DNA from: an uncultured Trueperaceae bacterium
Lineage (GTDB): Bacteria; Deinococcota; Deinococci; Deinococcales; Trueperaceae
NCBI GenBank assembly: GCA_937907415.1
Contig: CALCHY010000038.1
Location: 1 to 50,521 of the forward strand
Length of the DNA: 50,521 nucleotides
Direction: 5' to 3'
This document shows positions 10,257-18,458 of the stretch, piece by piece (within the stretch, counting starts at the first letter, position 1; each line of letters opens with the position of its first letter). Both the position numbers and the translations under genes were made by a program. The notes beneath the pieces are model-generated. The model did no database searches. It had not been told where the DNA came from and worked only from the letters and a program-made list of their open reading frames with translations.

Positions 10257-11156
10257 ATGGTTACGTTAGGGCTTGACCTCGGAGGAACGAAGATCCTCGC
10301 CGCAGTCGTCGAGGATGGCAAGGTCCTCGACTCCGTTAGGGTCAACACGCCGCAAACGGGTTTCGCGGACGTCGTCGCGGCTCTAGTCGGTACGTCAAGA
10401 GAGTTGCTTGGCCGCGGCCACACCGTCACAGGTGTCGGCATCGGGTCGCCCGGCCCGCTGGACAAGGCGCGCCGGGAGATCCTCTTCGCGCCCAACATCG
10501 CTGGCATGCACAACGCCCCGCTGGTCGCCGAACTCGAGCGAGCGCTCGAGTTGCCGGTCGTGCTCGAGAACGACGCCAACGCGGCCGGTTACGCCGAGCA
10601 CCGCTACGGCGCGGCGCGCGGGTTCGTTTCCTCCATCTACGTGACCATCTCGACAGGCATAGGCGGCGGCATCTTCATCGGCGACCAGGTCGTGCGCGGC
10701 GCCAACAGCCTAGCGGGCGAGATTGGGCACATGACCATGCTCCTCGGCGGCCCGATGGGCGGAGACGGGCACACTGGCAGCCTCGAGGCCATCGCCGCCG
10801 GCCGCTCGATGGCCCGTGACGCTAGCTACGCTTACGGCGTGGAGATGGACACCCGCGAGCTCTTCAGGCGCGCGCGCCTTGGCGAGATGAAGGCGCTCGG
10901 CATCGTCGAGAACGGCGCGCTGTTCGTAGGCGTTGGCCTCGCCAACCTGGTCAAGATCATTGACCCCGAGAGTTTCGTGATCGGCGGCGGCATAGCCGAA
11001 GCAGGGGAGTACTACCTCTCCAAGGTTCGTGGAGCAGCCGAGCATTACCTCGAGGGTTACCCCGTTCCGCACTTCAGGGTCGCGGAGTTGGGTGCCGAGG
11101 CGGGCGTGATCGGCGCTGCCGCCGTTGCCGCCTTGGAACTCGGGGCGCGGGCATGA
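10257..11156 (+). CDS. ROK-family sugar kinase (glucokinase-like), zinc cysteines absent
   Basis: The 299-aa protein is a ROK ASKHA kinase, probably phosphorylating glucose or a related hexose. The N-terminal phosphate loop is LGLDLGGTKILAAV, followed by GIGSPGPLD, ENDANAAGYAEHRYG with the catalytic Asp, and STGIGGGIFIGDQVVRGANS. After GEIGHMTM the usual zinc motif CxCGxxGC is replaced by GGDGHTGS, so all three cysteine ligands are missing although the His is kept. There is no helix-turn-helix, so it is not a repressor. The ATG follows the ackA stop directly, and its own stop overlaps the next gene. Confidence 0.85.
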   Translation: MVTLGLDLGGTKILAAVVEDGKVLDSVRVNTPQTGFADVVAALVGTSRELLGRGHTVTGVGIGSPGPLDKARREILFAPNIAGMHNAPLVAELERALELPVVLENDANAAGYAEHRYGAARGFVSSIYVTISTGIGGGIFIGDQVVRGANSLAGEIGHMTMLLGGPMGGDGHTGSLEAIAAGRSMARDASYAYGVEMDTRELFRRARLGEMKALGIVENGALFVGVGLANLVKIIDPESFVIGGGIAEAGEYYLSKVRGAAEHYLEGYPVPHFRVAELGAEAGVIGAAAVAALELGARA

Positions 11157-11686
11157 GCGAAGCCCTTAGCCTGACGCTGGCGGCCCTCATGATCTTCGGG
11201 CTCCGCATCGTCGACGTTTCGCTCGGCACGCTGCGGATAGGTTTCCTCGTGCGTGGTCAAAGAGGCCTCGCCGGACTCTTCGGCTTCGTCGAGTCGCTCG
11301 TGTGGCTGATCGCTGCCGCTCAGGTCCTGTCGAACCTCGACTCGCCAGTCAAGTTCCTCGCGTACGCTGCTGGTTACGCGACCGGCACCATGCTCGGCGT
11401 GAGCATCGAACGCTGGCTTGCCATCGGCGACTCCATCATGCGTGTGGTGACGCAAGTCGACTCTCCGCCCGTCGAGGATGAGTTGCGCATGGCTGGTTTC
11501 TTCGTGACCGTGTTGAACGCCCGTGGCCGCGACGGCGACGTTAGGGTGTCGTTCTCCGTGATCCCACGACGCAAGATGCCGGCCGCGCTGAAGCTCGTCG
11601 GCCGCATCAACCCGACGGCGTTCGTAACCTTCGAGAACACCACGCCCGTCCGTACCGGGTCTCCGGCGAACCGGGTCCGCAAGTGA
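11153..11686 (+). CDS. UPF0316 membrane protein (DUF5698/DUF2179, YebE-like)
   Basis: The 177-aa protein has two to three N-terminal membrane segments (about residues 5-95: LTLAALMIFGLRIVDVSLGT, GFVESLVWLIAAAQVLSNL, FLAYAAGYATGTMLGVSIE) and a soluble C-terminal DUF2179 domain (about 100-165: GFFVTVLNARGRDGDVRVSF, INPTAFVTFENT). This matches the UPF0316 family, whose role is unknown; DUF2179 is also found on other membrane proteins and may be a sensor. The ATG overlaps the ROK gene stop (ATGA). Confidence 0.85.
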   Translation: MSEALSLTLAALMIFGLRIVDVSLGTLRIGFLVRGQRGLAGLFGFVESLVWLIAAAQVLSNLDSPVKFLAYAAGYATGTMLGVSIERWLAIGDSIMRVVTQVDSPPVEDELRMAGFFVTVLNARGRDGDVRVSFSVIPRRKMPAALKLVGRINPTAFVTFENTTPVRTGSPANRVRK

Positions 11687-11711
11687 GGCCGTGCGGCTTG
11701 GCGCCAGTTGG

Positions 11712-12338
11712 CTAGGTGAAAGTGACGCGCGTGAGGCCGCCTGCATCGTCGACCCACGCCTTCACCGCCACGCCGAGCGCGCTGCTTGCCCTTGATGACA
11801 GCAGTGGGTCTAACCGCTCAGGCGCCGTGGTGACGAGCACTGGGCGCGCCTCGAGCCCGAGGGCCGCGCTGGCCGCGAGGCGGTCCATGACGGCGTCGAC
11901 CGTCCAGTCGTCGCGGTAGAGCTGCTTGACGGCTAGGAGCACGCCGCGGCGCCCGCTCACCGCTTTGCCTTCGCCGGCGCTCGCTCGCCGCACCACGGCT
12001 GCGCCGTTCCACGTGAGGGAGTCGTAGATCAGGTCGACGCTCTCATCGAGGAGGTAGTGCTGGGCAACGAGCGCCACGGCCGCCGCCTCCGCCTCCTCGA
12101 CGATGTCCTCGTCCGGGTCGCCTGGGTCGAGTCCCTGGTAGAGGGAGAGTAGCTGGTGGGGGAGGTTATTTAGGCGGTAGAAGCGCTCCTCGAAACTAGC
12201 TGGCAGCGCGATGCCGTGCCAGGCGTAACCGGCCGCCACGAGGCGCGCGAGGGCCGCCAGCTCCTGGTCGGCGGCCACCTCGGCGTTGGGCAAGTGGCTG
12301 AGGGAGCCCGGTGGGATGACGACGGGGCCGTTCTGCAT
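11712..12338 (-). CDS. Hypothetical protein
   Basis: I do not recognise this 208-aa protein. It has no membrane segment and no cysteine, and is rich in Ala, Leu and acidic residues (DPGDPDEDIVEEAEAAAV in the middle). The start is put at the ATG at 12338 because a TAGCAT hexamer (12344-12349) lies 5 nt before it, the leaderless pattern used by many genes here; an upstream in-frame start would overlap that promoter. It converges with the UPF0316 gene and diverges from the PASTA gene. Confidence 0.65.
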   Translation of the reverse strand: MQNGPVVIPPGSLSHLPNAEVAADQELAALARLVAAGYAWHGIALPASFEERFYRLNNLPHQLLSLYQGLDPGDPDEDIVEEAEAAAVALVAQHYLLDESVDLIYDSLTWNGAAVVRRASAGEGKAVSGRRGVLLAVKQLYRDDWTVDAVMDRLAASAALGLEARPVLVTTAPERLDPLLSSRASSALGVAVKAWVDDAGGLTRVTFT

Positions 12339-12461
12339 GCCCCATGCTAGCCCCACTCCGCGCGAGAGCGACCGACAGCCACACTTACGTGGCCCGGGTA
12401 TCCCGTCTGACACGGTATTCCGCGCTCATCAGCCTGTAATCGCCCGTGGTACAGTTCCGGG

Positions 12462-13748
12462 GTGAGTAGCGCCGCCACTACCAGCACAGGTCCACAGAAC
12501 CGCAGGGCGGTTGGTTGGCTCCTTGCCGCCGCCCTCCTGCTCGTGGCTCTGACCGTGTTCGTCGTGTTCGACGCTGGCCGTTACTTCTCCGTCTCCGAGC
12601 AGACGCTCCCCGACCTAGTCGGCATGCCTTACGACCAGGCCGCGCGCCAACTCCGTAGCCTAGGCTTCGACCCCATCACGTTCGTCGAGTACGTAGAGGG
12701 CGTGGCGGCCGGTGCCGTTACCTCGCAGTCGCCGCAAGCCGGCGCGGTGGTCAAGCGTTTGCGAACCGTGCACCTCGGGGTCAACACGCCACCAGCCGCC
12801 GCTATCCTGCCTGACCTCGTCGGCCTCCAGGAGAAGGCGGCGTTAGCGCGCGCAGCCGACCTCAACCTGCCCCTCGGCCCCATCCAGTACCAGCACAACG
12901 GCAAGGCCGCTGGGCTCGTAGTGGAGCAGGTCCCGGCGGGTGGCCAACGGCTGGCGGAGGGCGGAGCCCTCACGCTGGTGGTCAGCTCAGGGCCAGAGCG
13001 GAGCGCGGTCGTGCTGCCTGAGTTGGTCGGCCAAGACATCGAAGCCGCCAAGCAGCAGTTGGCGCGCCTCGGCTTCGGCCGCGTCGAGACCCTGTCATCC
13101 AACGTGTCTTTCGCGCAGCCTGGTGCCGTCGTCTCGATGACCCCCGCCGCTGGCGAGGCCGTGCCGCCCGGCACCCCGGTGCTGCTCTACTACTCACTCT
13201 CCACCAGCACCGCGGTCCGGGTCCCCGAGCTGGTGGGGTTACCGCAGTGGCGCGCTCAACTCGCGTTGGCCGCGGCGCAACTCAAGGTAGGTACCGTCAC
13301 TTACGTAACGGACCCCGCTCGCCCCGAGGGAGTGATCGCGGCCGAGCCGAGTGGCTACACCGTGCCCGGCACGCCGGTCTTCCTCACCGTCAATGGCAGC
13401 CCGCCGTCCAACTCGTTCGACATCTTCGGTCCCAATCCAACCGGACCTGGCACGGTGCCGCCAGCGCGTCAGGCGCCCGCGGCCTCCAATCCGCCGGACG
13501 CAGTGCCTGCAGACGGCAGCCGCCTGGTGCCGTTCACGTTCGACCCCACCAACATGGGCGTCAAGCGCCTCCTTGAGCAGCCGTACCAGTTGCGGCTCGT
13601 CGTGAGCGACGAGCGCGGAGAGCGCGTGGCCCTAGACCGCAGGGTGGGGGCGGGGCAGAGCGTAACGACGAGCGTGGCCATCTACGGCCAGGACGCCATG
13701 TTGCAAACGTACATCGATGACATCTTCTTCCAGGCTTGGCGTCCCTGA
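12462..13748 (+). CDS. Membrane-anchored protein with four PASTA domains
   Basis: The 428-aa protein has a short cytoplasmic N-terminus, one membrane segment (about residues 17-36, VGWLLAAALLLVALTVFVVF) and four extracytoplasmic PASTA repeats at about 48-108, 114-176, 184-246 and 252-311, each opening with LPDLVG or PELVG. A Pro-rich linker leads to a C-terminal beta domain (about 355-428, YQLRLVVSDERGERVALDRR) like the tail of some PASTA kinases. PASTA domains bind peptidoglycan fragments or muropeptides. There is no kinase domain, so it may be a wall sensor or anchor. The GTG start is 6 nt after TACAGT (12450-12455). Confidence 0.85.
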   Translation: MSSAATTSTGPQNRRAVGWLLAAALLLVALTVFVVFDAGRYFSVSEQTLPDLVGMPYDQAARQLRSLGFDPITFVEYVEGVAAGAVTSQSPQAGAVVKRLRTVHLGVNTPPAAAILPDLVGLQEKAALARAADLNLPLGPIQYQHNGKAAGLVVEQVPAGGQRLAEGGALTLVVSSGPERSAVVLPELVGQDIEAAKQQLARLGFGRVETLSSNVSFAQPGAVVSMTPAAGEAVPPGTPVLLYYSLSTSTAVRVPELVGLPQWRAQLALAAAQLKVGTVTYVTDPARPEGVIAAEPSGYTVPGTPVFLTVNGSPPSNSFDIFGPNPTGPGTVPPARQAPAASNPPDAVPADGSRLVPFTFDPTNMGVKRLLEQPYQLRLVVSDERGERVALDRRVGAGQSVTTSVAIYGQDAMLQTYIDDIFFQAWRP

Positions 13749-13828
13749 CGCGCTGCGCCGCCAGCTAGTCAGGCTGCACGGCTCGCTAGTTGTGGAATAT
13801 GCCGAACTTTAGTGTTGGGCTGGCACGC

Positions 13829-13834
13829 TATACT
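13829..13834 (+). promoter_or_regulatory. Candidate -10 for the E3-binding-domain gene
   Basis: TATACT lies 85 nt before the GTG at 13920 in the 171-nt gap after the PASTA gene. No good -35 is visible at 16-18 bp upstream. I see no other gene or RNA in this gap. Confidence 0.35.
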
Positions 13835-13919
13835 CCTCCTCATCATGCGCTAGTTGGATGGCGGCACGGAGTCGCTAGTGCAGTGTCAGATTCAGTGAGC
13901 CCGCCTTGGAGGAGCGCCA

Positions 13920-15521
13920 GTGAGCGAACCCGAAATCTCTAACCTCGCCCGACGTCTGGCCGAACAGAACAACGTCGACTGGCGCCGCCTGAGCGGTTCG
14001 GGTCAGAACGGTGCGATCGTCGAGCACGATGTCCTGGTCTACCTCGCCCGCGTGATGGCCGGGGAGGAAGCCATCGACCCGACGCCAGAGCCTCTCCCGG
14101 ACGGCATGGAGTCGTGGACTGAGGTCGGTGCGGACTCGGTAGGCAATTATTCCCGCGCCTCCAACTACCTAGGTGCCTCCGAGCCGGAGGCCAATCCGGC
14201 GCTCGAGGCGCTCGACGAGGCGGCCGCGCAACTAACGAGTGACCAAGCTGTTGCTAGCAGCGAGCTTTCGGAAGACTTGTTCCTGTTAGACGACGAGGAC
14301 GACTTCGCGGCGCAGGTCACCGCGCCAGCGATCGGTGGCGGCTTCGAAGCGGCGCCCGAGGAGGACTCAGGCGCGTTCTCGGTAGCCGACGACGCCGACC
14401 TGCTCCTCGTTTCGGACGACGACCTGTTCGCAGAGGCAGCGCCCGCGCCGCAGCAAGCGTTCGCCGAGGTCGAGCAGGCGGAAGAGCGGACCGCCTTCGC
14501 GCCTAGCGCCGATAGCTGGGCAGGCAGTGACCTGCGGCTTGACGACGAACCGCCAAGTGCGCCCGTCAGCGCTTCACCCAACCTATGGGACGCCTCCGAC
14601 GCCGAGGAAGCGACGGCAGCAGGCGACGTGGCGCTGTTCGAGTCAGTCACCGAAGACAGCCCTGCTTCCTTCGAAGTGAACGGCGCGGCGGGGGAGCCTG
14701 CCAGTAACCCCACCGGCTACGACCAGGGCGCTGACGCGACGAGCGACGCCGACGTCGGAGCGCCGGCACACGACCAGTTCTGGCTTGACGCAGCCGAGCC
14801 CGAACCAGTCACCGAGTTCCCAGACGGTACGAGCGTCGAGTACGAGGTCGCAGCCGACAGTGTTGAAGACGTCGACATCGACGCGCACGAAGAAGAGACC
14901 CTCCTTGGCGAGGTCGCTGACTTCGAGCCAAGCGTTTCAGATACCGCACCCGTGATCGCCGCCGCCGACGTCGACGAGCAGCCAGTACCGGTCCTCGCGT
15001 CGGTGCTGCCCCTGGTGCGCACTCCCAACCTGCTGCGCCGTAACGTCGACGTGAGCGCGTTGGCGGCGGCGCAACTAGCGGCCGGCCTCGAGTTGGGTAA
15101 GGAAGAGCCGCTACCCGTGGCGCCGTTCCTACTCAGGGCGGTTGCCAAGGCAGCGCGTGACGTCGGCGTAGCCGGCGGTCATGTCGCGCTAGCGGAACTT
15201 GGTAGCGAGATTCGCCTGCGCCGTGTCGATGGCGCGGCCGTTACGGCGTTCGTTGACCTGGTGACGGACCTCGAAGGCCAAGGCGCAGAAGAGGACGAGG
15301 TGGCCGTCGTCGCCGTCGACCTCAGCGGGCTCGAGGTCGACGAGGCGTTCCTTGACCTAGCCGTTCCTGCCGTTACCTTCGGCCGCATCCTCTACGATTC
15401 GGAGGTCGGCGGCTACCGCAGCACGCTTGCCCTCACCGGCGACCTGCCGTTGGATCAGGGCGCGAGGCTACTCGCGCGCGTTGCCGAACTCATCGCTACA
15501 CCAGTGAGGCTGCTCGTCTAA
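13920..15521 (+). CDS. E3-binding-domain protein with acidic linker and degenerate acyltransferase-like C-terminus
   Basis: The 533-aa protein starts with a peripheral subunit-binding domain (residues about 4-42: ISNLARRLAEQNNVDWRRLS, then GSGQNGAIVEHDVLVYL), the part of 2-oxoacid dehydrogenase E2 that binds E1 or E3. About 45-365 is a very acidic, Ala/Ser/Glu/Asp-rich, probably disordered linker. About 370-533 resembles a worn E2 catalytic domain (PLPVAPFLLRAVAKA; ALTGDLPLDQGARLLARVAE) in which the catalytic HxxxDG is not kept. No lipoyl domain is present. It is therefore probably not an acyltransferase but a scaffold. GTG start with GGAGGAG upstream. Confidence 0.75.
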   Translation: MSEPEISNLARRLAEQNNVDWRRLSGSGQNGAIVEHDVLVYLARVMAGEEAIDPTPEPLPDGMESWTEVGADSVGNYSRASNYLGASEPEANPALEALDEAAAQLTSDQAVASSELSEDLFLLDDEDDFAAQVTAPAIGGGFEAAPEEDSGAFSVADDADLLLVSDDDLFAEAAPAPQQAFAEVEQAEERTAFAPSADSWAGSDLRLDDEPPSAPVSASPNLWDASDAEEATAAGDVALFESVTEDSPASFEVNGAAGEPASNPTGYDQGADATSDADVGAPAHDQFWLDAAEPEPVTEFPDGTSVEYEVAADSVEDVDIDAHEEETLLGEVADFEPSVSDTAPVIAAADVDEQPVPVLASVLPLVRTPNLLRRNVDVSALAAAQLAAGLELGKEEPLPVAPFLLRAVAKAARDVGVAGGHVALAELGSEIRLRRVDGAAVTAFVDLVTDLEGQGAEEDEVAVVAVDLSGLEVDEAFLDLAVPAVTFGRILYDSEVGGYRSTLALTGDLPLDQGARLLARVAELIATPVRLLV

Positions 15522-15537
15522 AAAGCACCCTCACTGG
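15501..15537. terminator. Candidate shared terminator hairpin
   Basis: CCAGTGAGG (15501-15509) pairs with CCTCACTGG (15529-15537) across the stop codon of the E3-binding-domain gene, and it ends one base before the convergent PspC gene. The loop holds an A-run that reads as TTTTT on the minus strand, but inside the loop. Terminator function is uncertain. Confidence 0.4.
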
Positions 15538-15795
15538 CTACTTGCTAGCAGTCGGCGCAGCAGGAATGAGGAGCCACAGGAGCAGGTAGCCGACGAGCGT
15601 GAAGCCAAGCGAAGGCAGCGCCGACAGCGCGTAGATGATCCTCACGTTGCGCGGTTTAGCGCCGATGAACTCGGCGATGCCGCCGCACACGCCTCCTACT
15701 ACCCGCTCGTCACTACTGCGCCTCAGCTTCAGGCCCGGCGCCGGTGGTCGTGCTTGACGCCTCTCGTGCTCATGTGCTTCTTGCCTTGTGACCAA
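15538..15795 (-). CDS. PspC-domain membrane protein
   Basis: The 85-aa protein matches the PspC family: LRRSSDERVVGGVCGGIAEF and IGAKPRNVRIIYALSALPSLG lead into a membrane helix GFTLVGYLLLWLLIP. PspC proteins are linked to envelope stress in enteric bacteria; in this phylum the role is not known. There is no in-frame ATG or GTG near the conserved start; I use the TTG at 15795, which has GGAGG 9 nt upstream. It diverges from ubiX, with 91 nt between them. Confidence 0.75.
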   Translation of the reverse strand: MVTRQEAHEHERRQARPPAPGLKLRRSSDERVVGGVCGGIAEFIGAKPRNVRIIYALSALPSLGFTLVGYLLLWLLIPAAPTASK

Positions 15796-15886
15796 AGCGG
15801 ACTGCCTCCAACTTGGCGCACTACCTAACCTTCCCGTGCAGCGCCTACGCCGCGAGTATAAGGGCCGCCGGGTTAGCCTGTTGGAC

Positions 15887-16495
15887 GTGACAAACGAGCG
15901 GCCAAACCAACCCTTGCTAGGCGGAGCGCCGCAGCGGCCCGTCATCGTCGGCGTTACCGGCGCTAGCGGCATGCCTTACGCCGTCGACCTGCTCGCTACC
16001 TTGCGGCAGCTCGACGTTCGCACGGTGCTGGTCGTCAGCAATGGCGCGAAGCAGGTGCTGGCTACGGAACTCGAGCGTGGCCTGGAGGCCCTGACGGAAC
16101 TGGCTGACGTCGTCGAGAAAGACAATGACCTTGGCGCGGCCATCGCCTCTGGCAGTCACCGAACAGCGGGCATGGTGATCGTGCCTTGCAGCGCGGGCAC
16201 GCTAGCCAAGGTGGCGCACGGTCATGCTGACACCCTCATCACGCGTGCTGCTCACGTGACCATCAAGGAGCGGCGTCCCCTCGTGCTGGTCGTGCGCGAG
16301 GCGCCGTACTCGCGGCCGCTGCTCGTCAACATGCTCGCAGCGCACGATGGCGGAGCTGTCGTGCTGCCTGCCGCCCCAGGCTTCTACAACTTGCCGGACA
16401 GCATCACCGAGCTCGTCGCGGGCATAACGAGCCGCGCCCTCGACCTGCTAGGCATCGACAACGACAGGGCGCCGCGCTGGCGCGGCGGCTCATGA
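15887..16495 (+). CDS. ubiX: Flavin prenyltransferase UbiX
   Basis: It joins a dimethylallyl group to FMN, making the prenylated cofactor of UbiD-type decarboxylases. The 202-aa product has VGVTGASGMPYAVDLL (flavin site), the conserved VPCSAGTLAKVAHGHADTL, THVTIKERR-like AAHVTIKERRPLVLVVREAP, and LPAAPGFYNLPDSITELV. The GTG at 15887 is chosen because TAGCCT (15874-15879) precedes it by 7 nt and the family homology begins soon after; an in-frame upstream GTG would overlap the divergent gene. It overlaps ispD (ATGA). Confidence 0.9.
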   Translation: MTNERPNQPLLGGAPQRPVIVGVTGASGMPYAVDLLATLRQLDVRTVLVVSNGAKQVLATELERGLEALTELADVVEKDNDLGAAIASGSHRTAGMVIVPCSAGTLAKVAHGHADTLITRAAHVTIKERRPLVLVVREAPYSRPLLVNMLAAHDGGAVVLPAAPGFYNLPDSITELVAGITSRALDLLGIDNDRAPRWRGGS

Positions 16496-17172
16496 GTGGG
16501 GTAAGGGGCCGCTCGGCTGCCCTCGTGCCCGCGGCTGGCGCGGGCACCCGGCTCGGACGTGGACCGAAGGCATTCGTGCGGCTGGGCGCGGCGACGTTGC
16601 TCGAACACAGCGTTGCCGCGCTCCACGGTGCGGTCGACGAGGTGATAGTCGCCGTGCCACGCGGCTACGAGGCCGAAGCCAGCGCATTAGTTGCTGGGCG
16701 CGCGCAGGTCGTGACTGGGGCCGCTACGCGGCAGGCGACGGTGCTGGCTTTGCTGCGCGCCACGACCGCGGAGGTGGTGCTCGTTCACGACGCCGCACGG
16801 CCGTTCCTGCCGCGCGTCGTCGTCGAGCGCGTGCTTGCGGCCGTGGCAACGTCCGGTGCGGCCACCGCGGCGCTGCCAGTGGCAGACACCATCGTCAGCA
16901 CTGCAGACGGCACTACCTTGCCGCGCGAGGACCTGCGGGCAGTGCAGACGCCCCAGGGGTTCGGACGCGAGCTGCTCCTCACGGCGCACGAGGCTGCTCT
17001 CGCGGCGGGCGTGGAAGCAACGGACGACGCTGCACTCGTCAGACGCCTGGGCGTGCGCGTCAGCATCGTGGAGGGCAGCACGTTCCTTCACAAGGTCACC
17101 ACTGCGGACGATCTCCTGCTCGGCTTAGCCCTCCTGGCGTTATGGCAGGGCGAGGAGCAGACCGTCCTGTGA
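16492..17172 (+). CDS. ispD: 2-C-methyl-D-erythritol 4-phosphate cytidylyltransferase
   Basis: This is the MEP-pathway enzyme that makes CDP-methylerythritol. The 226-aa product shows the CTP loop PAAGAGTRLGRGPKAF, TRQATVLALL, VLVHDAARPFL, the VQTPQGFGRELL motif, TDDAALVRRLG and KVTTADDLLL. It is coupled to ubiX by ATGA and to ispE by GTGA, so two successive isoprenoid steps (IspD, then IspE) are read together with the flavin prenyltransferase that uses a product of the same pathway. Confidence 0.93.
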   Translation: MSGVRGRSAALVPAAGAGTRLGRGPKAFVRLGAATLLEHSVAALHGAVDEVIVAVPRGYEAEASALVAGRAQVVTGAATRQATVLALLRATTAEVVLVHDAARPFLPRVVVERVLAAVATSGAATAALPVADTIVSTADGTTLPREDLRAVQTPQGFGRELLLTAHEAALAAGVEATDDAALVRRLGVRVSIVEGSTFLHKVTTADDLLLGLALLALWQGEEQTVL

Positions 17173-18056
17173 CGCTCACTGCCGGTACGTTCACCGAAGC
17201 CGCTCACGCCAAGGTCAACTTGGGACTGGCCGTCCTGGCCCGGCGCGGCGACGGCTTCCACGAGCTAGAGACGGCCATGGCGCGCATCGGACTCGCCGAC
17301 GCCGTAGAGGTTACCTTGGAGGAGTCTGCGCGCGACGAGGTGACCCTCACTGTCTCCGAGGCGCCGGAGTTGCCGCCCTGCGAACTGGCAGGCGGAGCAG
17401 ATAACCTCGCTCACCTCGCAGCCACCCGTTACCTCAACGCCAGGCGCCAGGCGGCGCCTGCAGCGCAGGCGGTCGCGCTGCACGTAGCGCTAACGAAGCG
17501 CATTCCGGTCGCAGCGGGGCTTGGTGGCGGGTCTGCCGATGCTGGGGCCGTCCTCAGGGTGCTCGCGCGCACCTTGCCTGCCGCGGTGAACATCGGCGAA
17601 CTCGCGCGCGGCCTCGGTTCGGACGTGCCGTTCATGGTCCTAGCTGCCAACGCCGCCCTCGCTAAGGGCAGAGGAGAGCGCTTGGCGCCATTGGAGGCGC
17701 CGCGCCTCGACCTCGTGCTCGTGAACCCGGGCTTCGCCGTCAGCGCGGCGGAAGGGTACGCCAGCCTGGTCGGTTTCACGCCGCGGCTACGCTTCGAGCG
17801 CGTGCTCGAGCGCCTGGAAGCAGGGGAGGAGCCCGGTTGGCCGAACGCGCTTCAGCCTGGCGTTCTGCGCCTGCGCCCAGAACTGCGTGGGGTGCTCACG
17901 CGCTTGCGTGAGGCTGGCCTTCGTGGCGCGCTCATGTCTGGTAGCGGGCCGACCTGTTTCGGTGTGGCCCGAGACGCCGAGCATGCAGCGAGCGTAGCCG
18001 AACGCCTGCGCGCGTCCGAACCCGCCTGGTGGGTGCGGGCGGACACCACGCTCTAA
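17169..18056 (+). CDS. ispE: 4-diphosphocytidyl-2-C-methyl-D-erythritol kinase
   Basis: This GHMP kinase phosphorylates CDP-methylerythritol in the MEP pathway. The 295-aa product has AKVNLGLAVLARRGDGFHEL near the N-terminus, the ATP loop PVAAGLGGGSADAGAVLR and the C-terminal MSGSGPTCFGV. The start is the GTG at 17169 in a GTGA overlap with ispD. It ends the ubiX-ispD-ispE operon and converges with the zincin gene 16 nt away; no terminator is obvious there. Confidence 0.94.
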   Translation: MTLTAGTFTEAAHAKVNLGLAVLARRGDGFHELETAMARIGLADAVEVTLEESARDEVTLTVSEAPELPPCELAGGADNLAHLAATRYLNARRQAAPAAQAVALHVALTKRIPVAAGLGGGSADAGAVLRVLARTLPAAVNIGELARGLGSDVPFMVLAANAALAKGRGERLAPLEAPRLDLVLVNPGFAVSAAEGYASLVGFTPRLRFERVLERLEAGEEPGWPNALQPGVLRLRPELRGVLTRLREAGLRGALMSGSGPTCFGVARDAEHAASVAERLRASEPAWWVRADTTL

Positions 18057-18072
18057 CCGTTGGGCCCGCCCG

Positions 18073-18456
18073 TCAGCCGCGCTTGTGGAAGTCGCGCGCC
18101 CTATCCTCGTCGTCCTGGACCAACCAGTCTTCGCCGGCTAGCGACTCGACGTGGTGCCGCAGCTCGTGGGTGAGGGTCTCCCAGGCCTCGTCTTCCCAGT
18201 CGAAGTCCGGGTCGGTCTCCGCGATGGCCTCGAACGAGCCGTAGTAGATGGCGACGTGACGGCCGAGGCCCTCGCCAGCGCCGAGGAAGTCCTGCACGCC
18301 CGGATCGAGGTACTCGCCCATGCGGTAGACGTCCTCGTACTCGGGTTCCAACCGCGCTTCGGGCAGCACGTGAACGCCGCCAAGACCGCGAAGGAACTCG
18401 GTCGGGATCTCATCTACCATGTCGCTCACCATGGCGCTGAACTCCTCGAACGTCAT
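18073..18456 (-). CDS. Metallopeptidase-family zincin (HExxHH type)
   Basis: The 127-aa protein has THELRHHVES, the HExxHHxE signature of a small zincin family, plus family-like segments MTFEEFSAMVSDMVDEIP and IYYGSFEAIAE. Related proteins are annotated as metallopeptidase family protein; substrate unknown. The ATG at 18456 is used; a TTG at 18462, overlapping the stop of the upstream oxidoreductase as TTGA, is equally possible and would add two residues. It is the last gene of the ThuA-Gfo/Idh group. Confidence 0.8.
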   Translation of the reverse strand: MTFEEFSAMVSDMVDEIPTEFLRGLGGVHVLPEARLEPEYEDVYRMGEYLDPGVQDFLGAGEGLGRHVAIYYGSFEAIAETDPDFDWEDEAWETLTHELRHHVESLAGEDWLVQDDEDRARDFHKRG

Positions 18457-18458
18457 GC

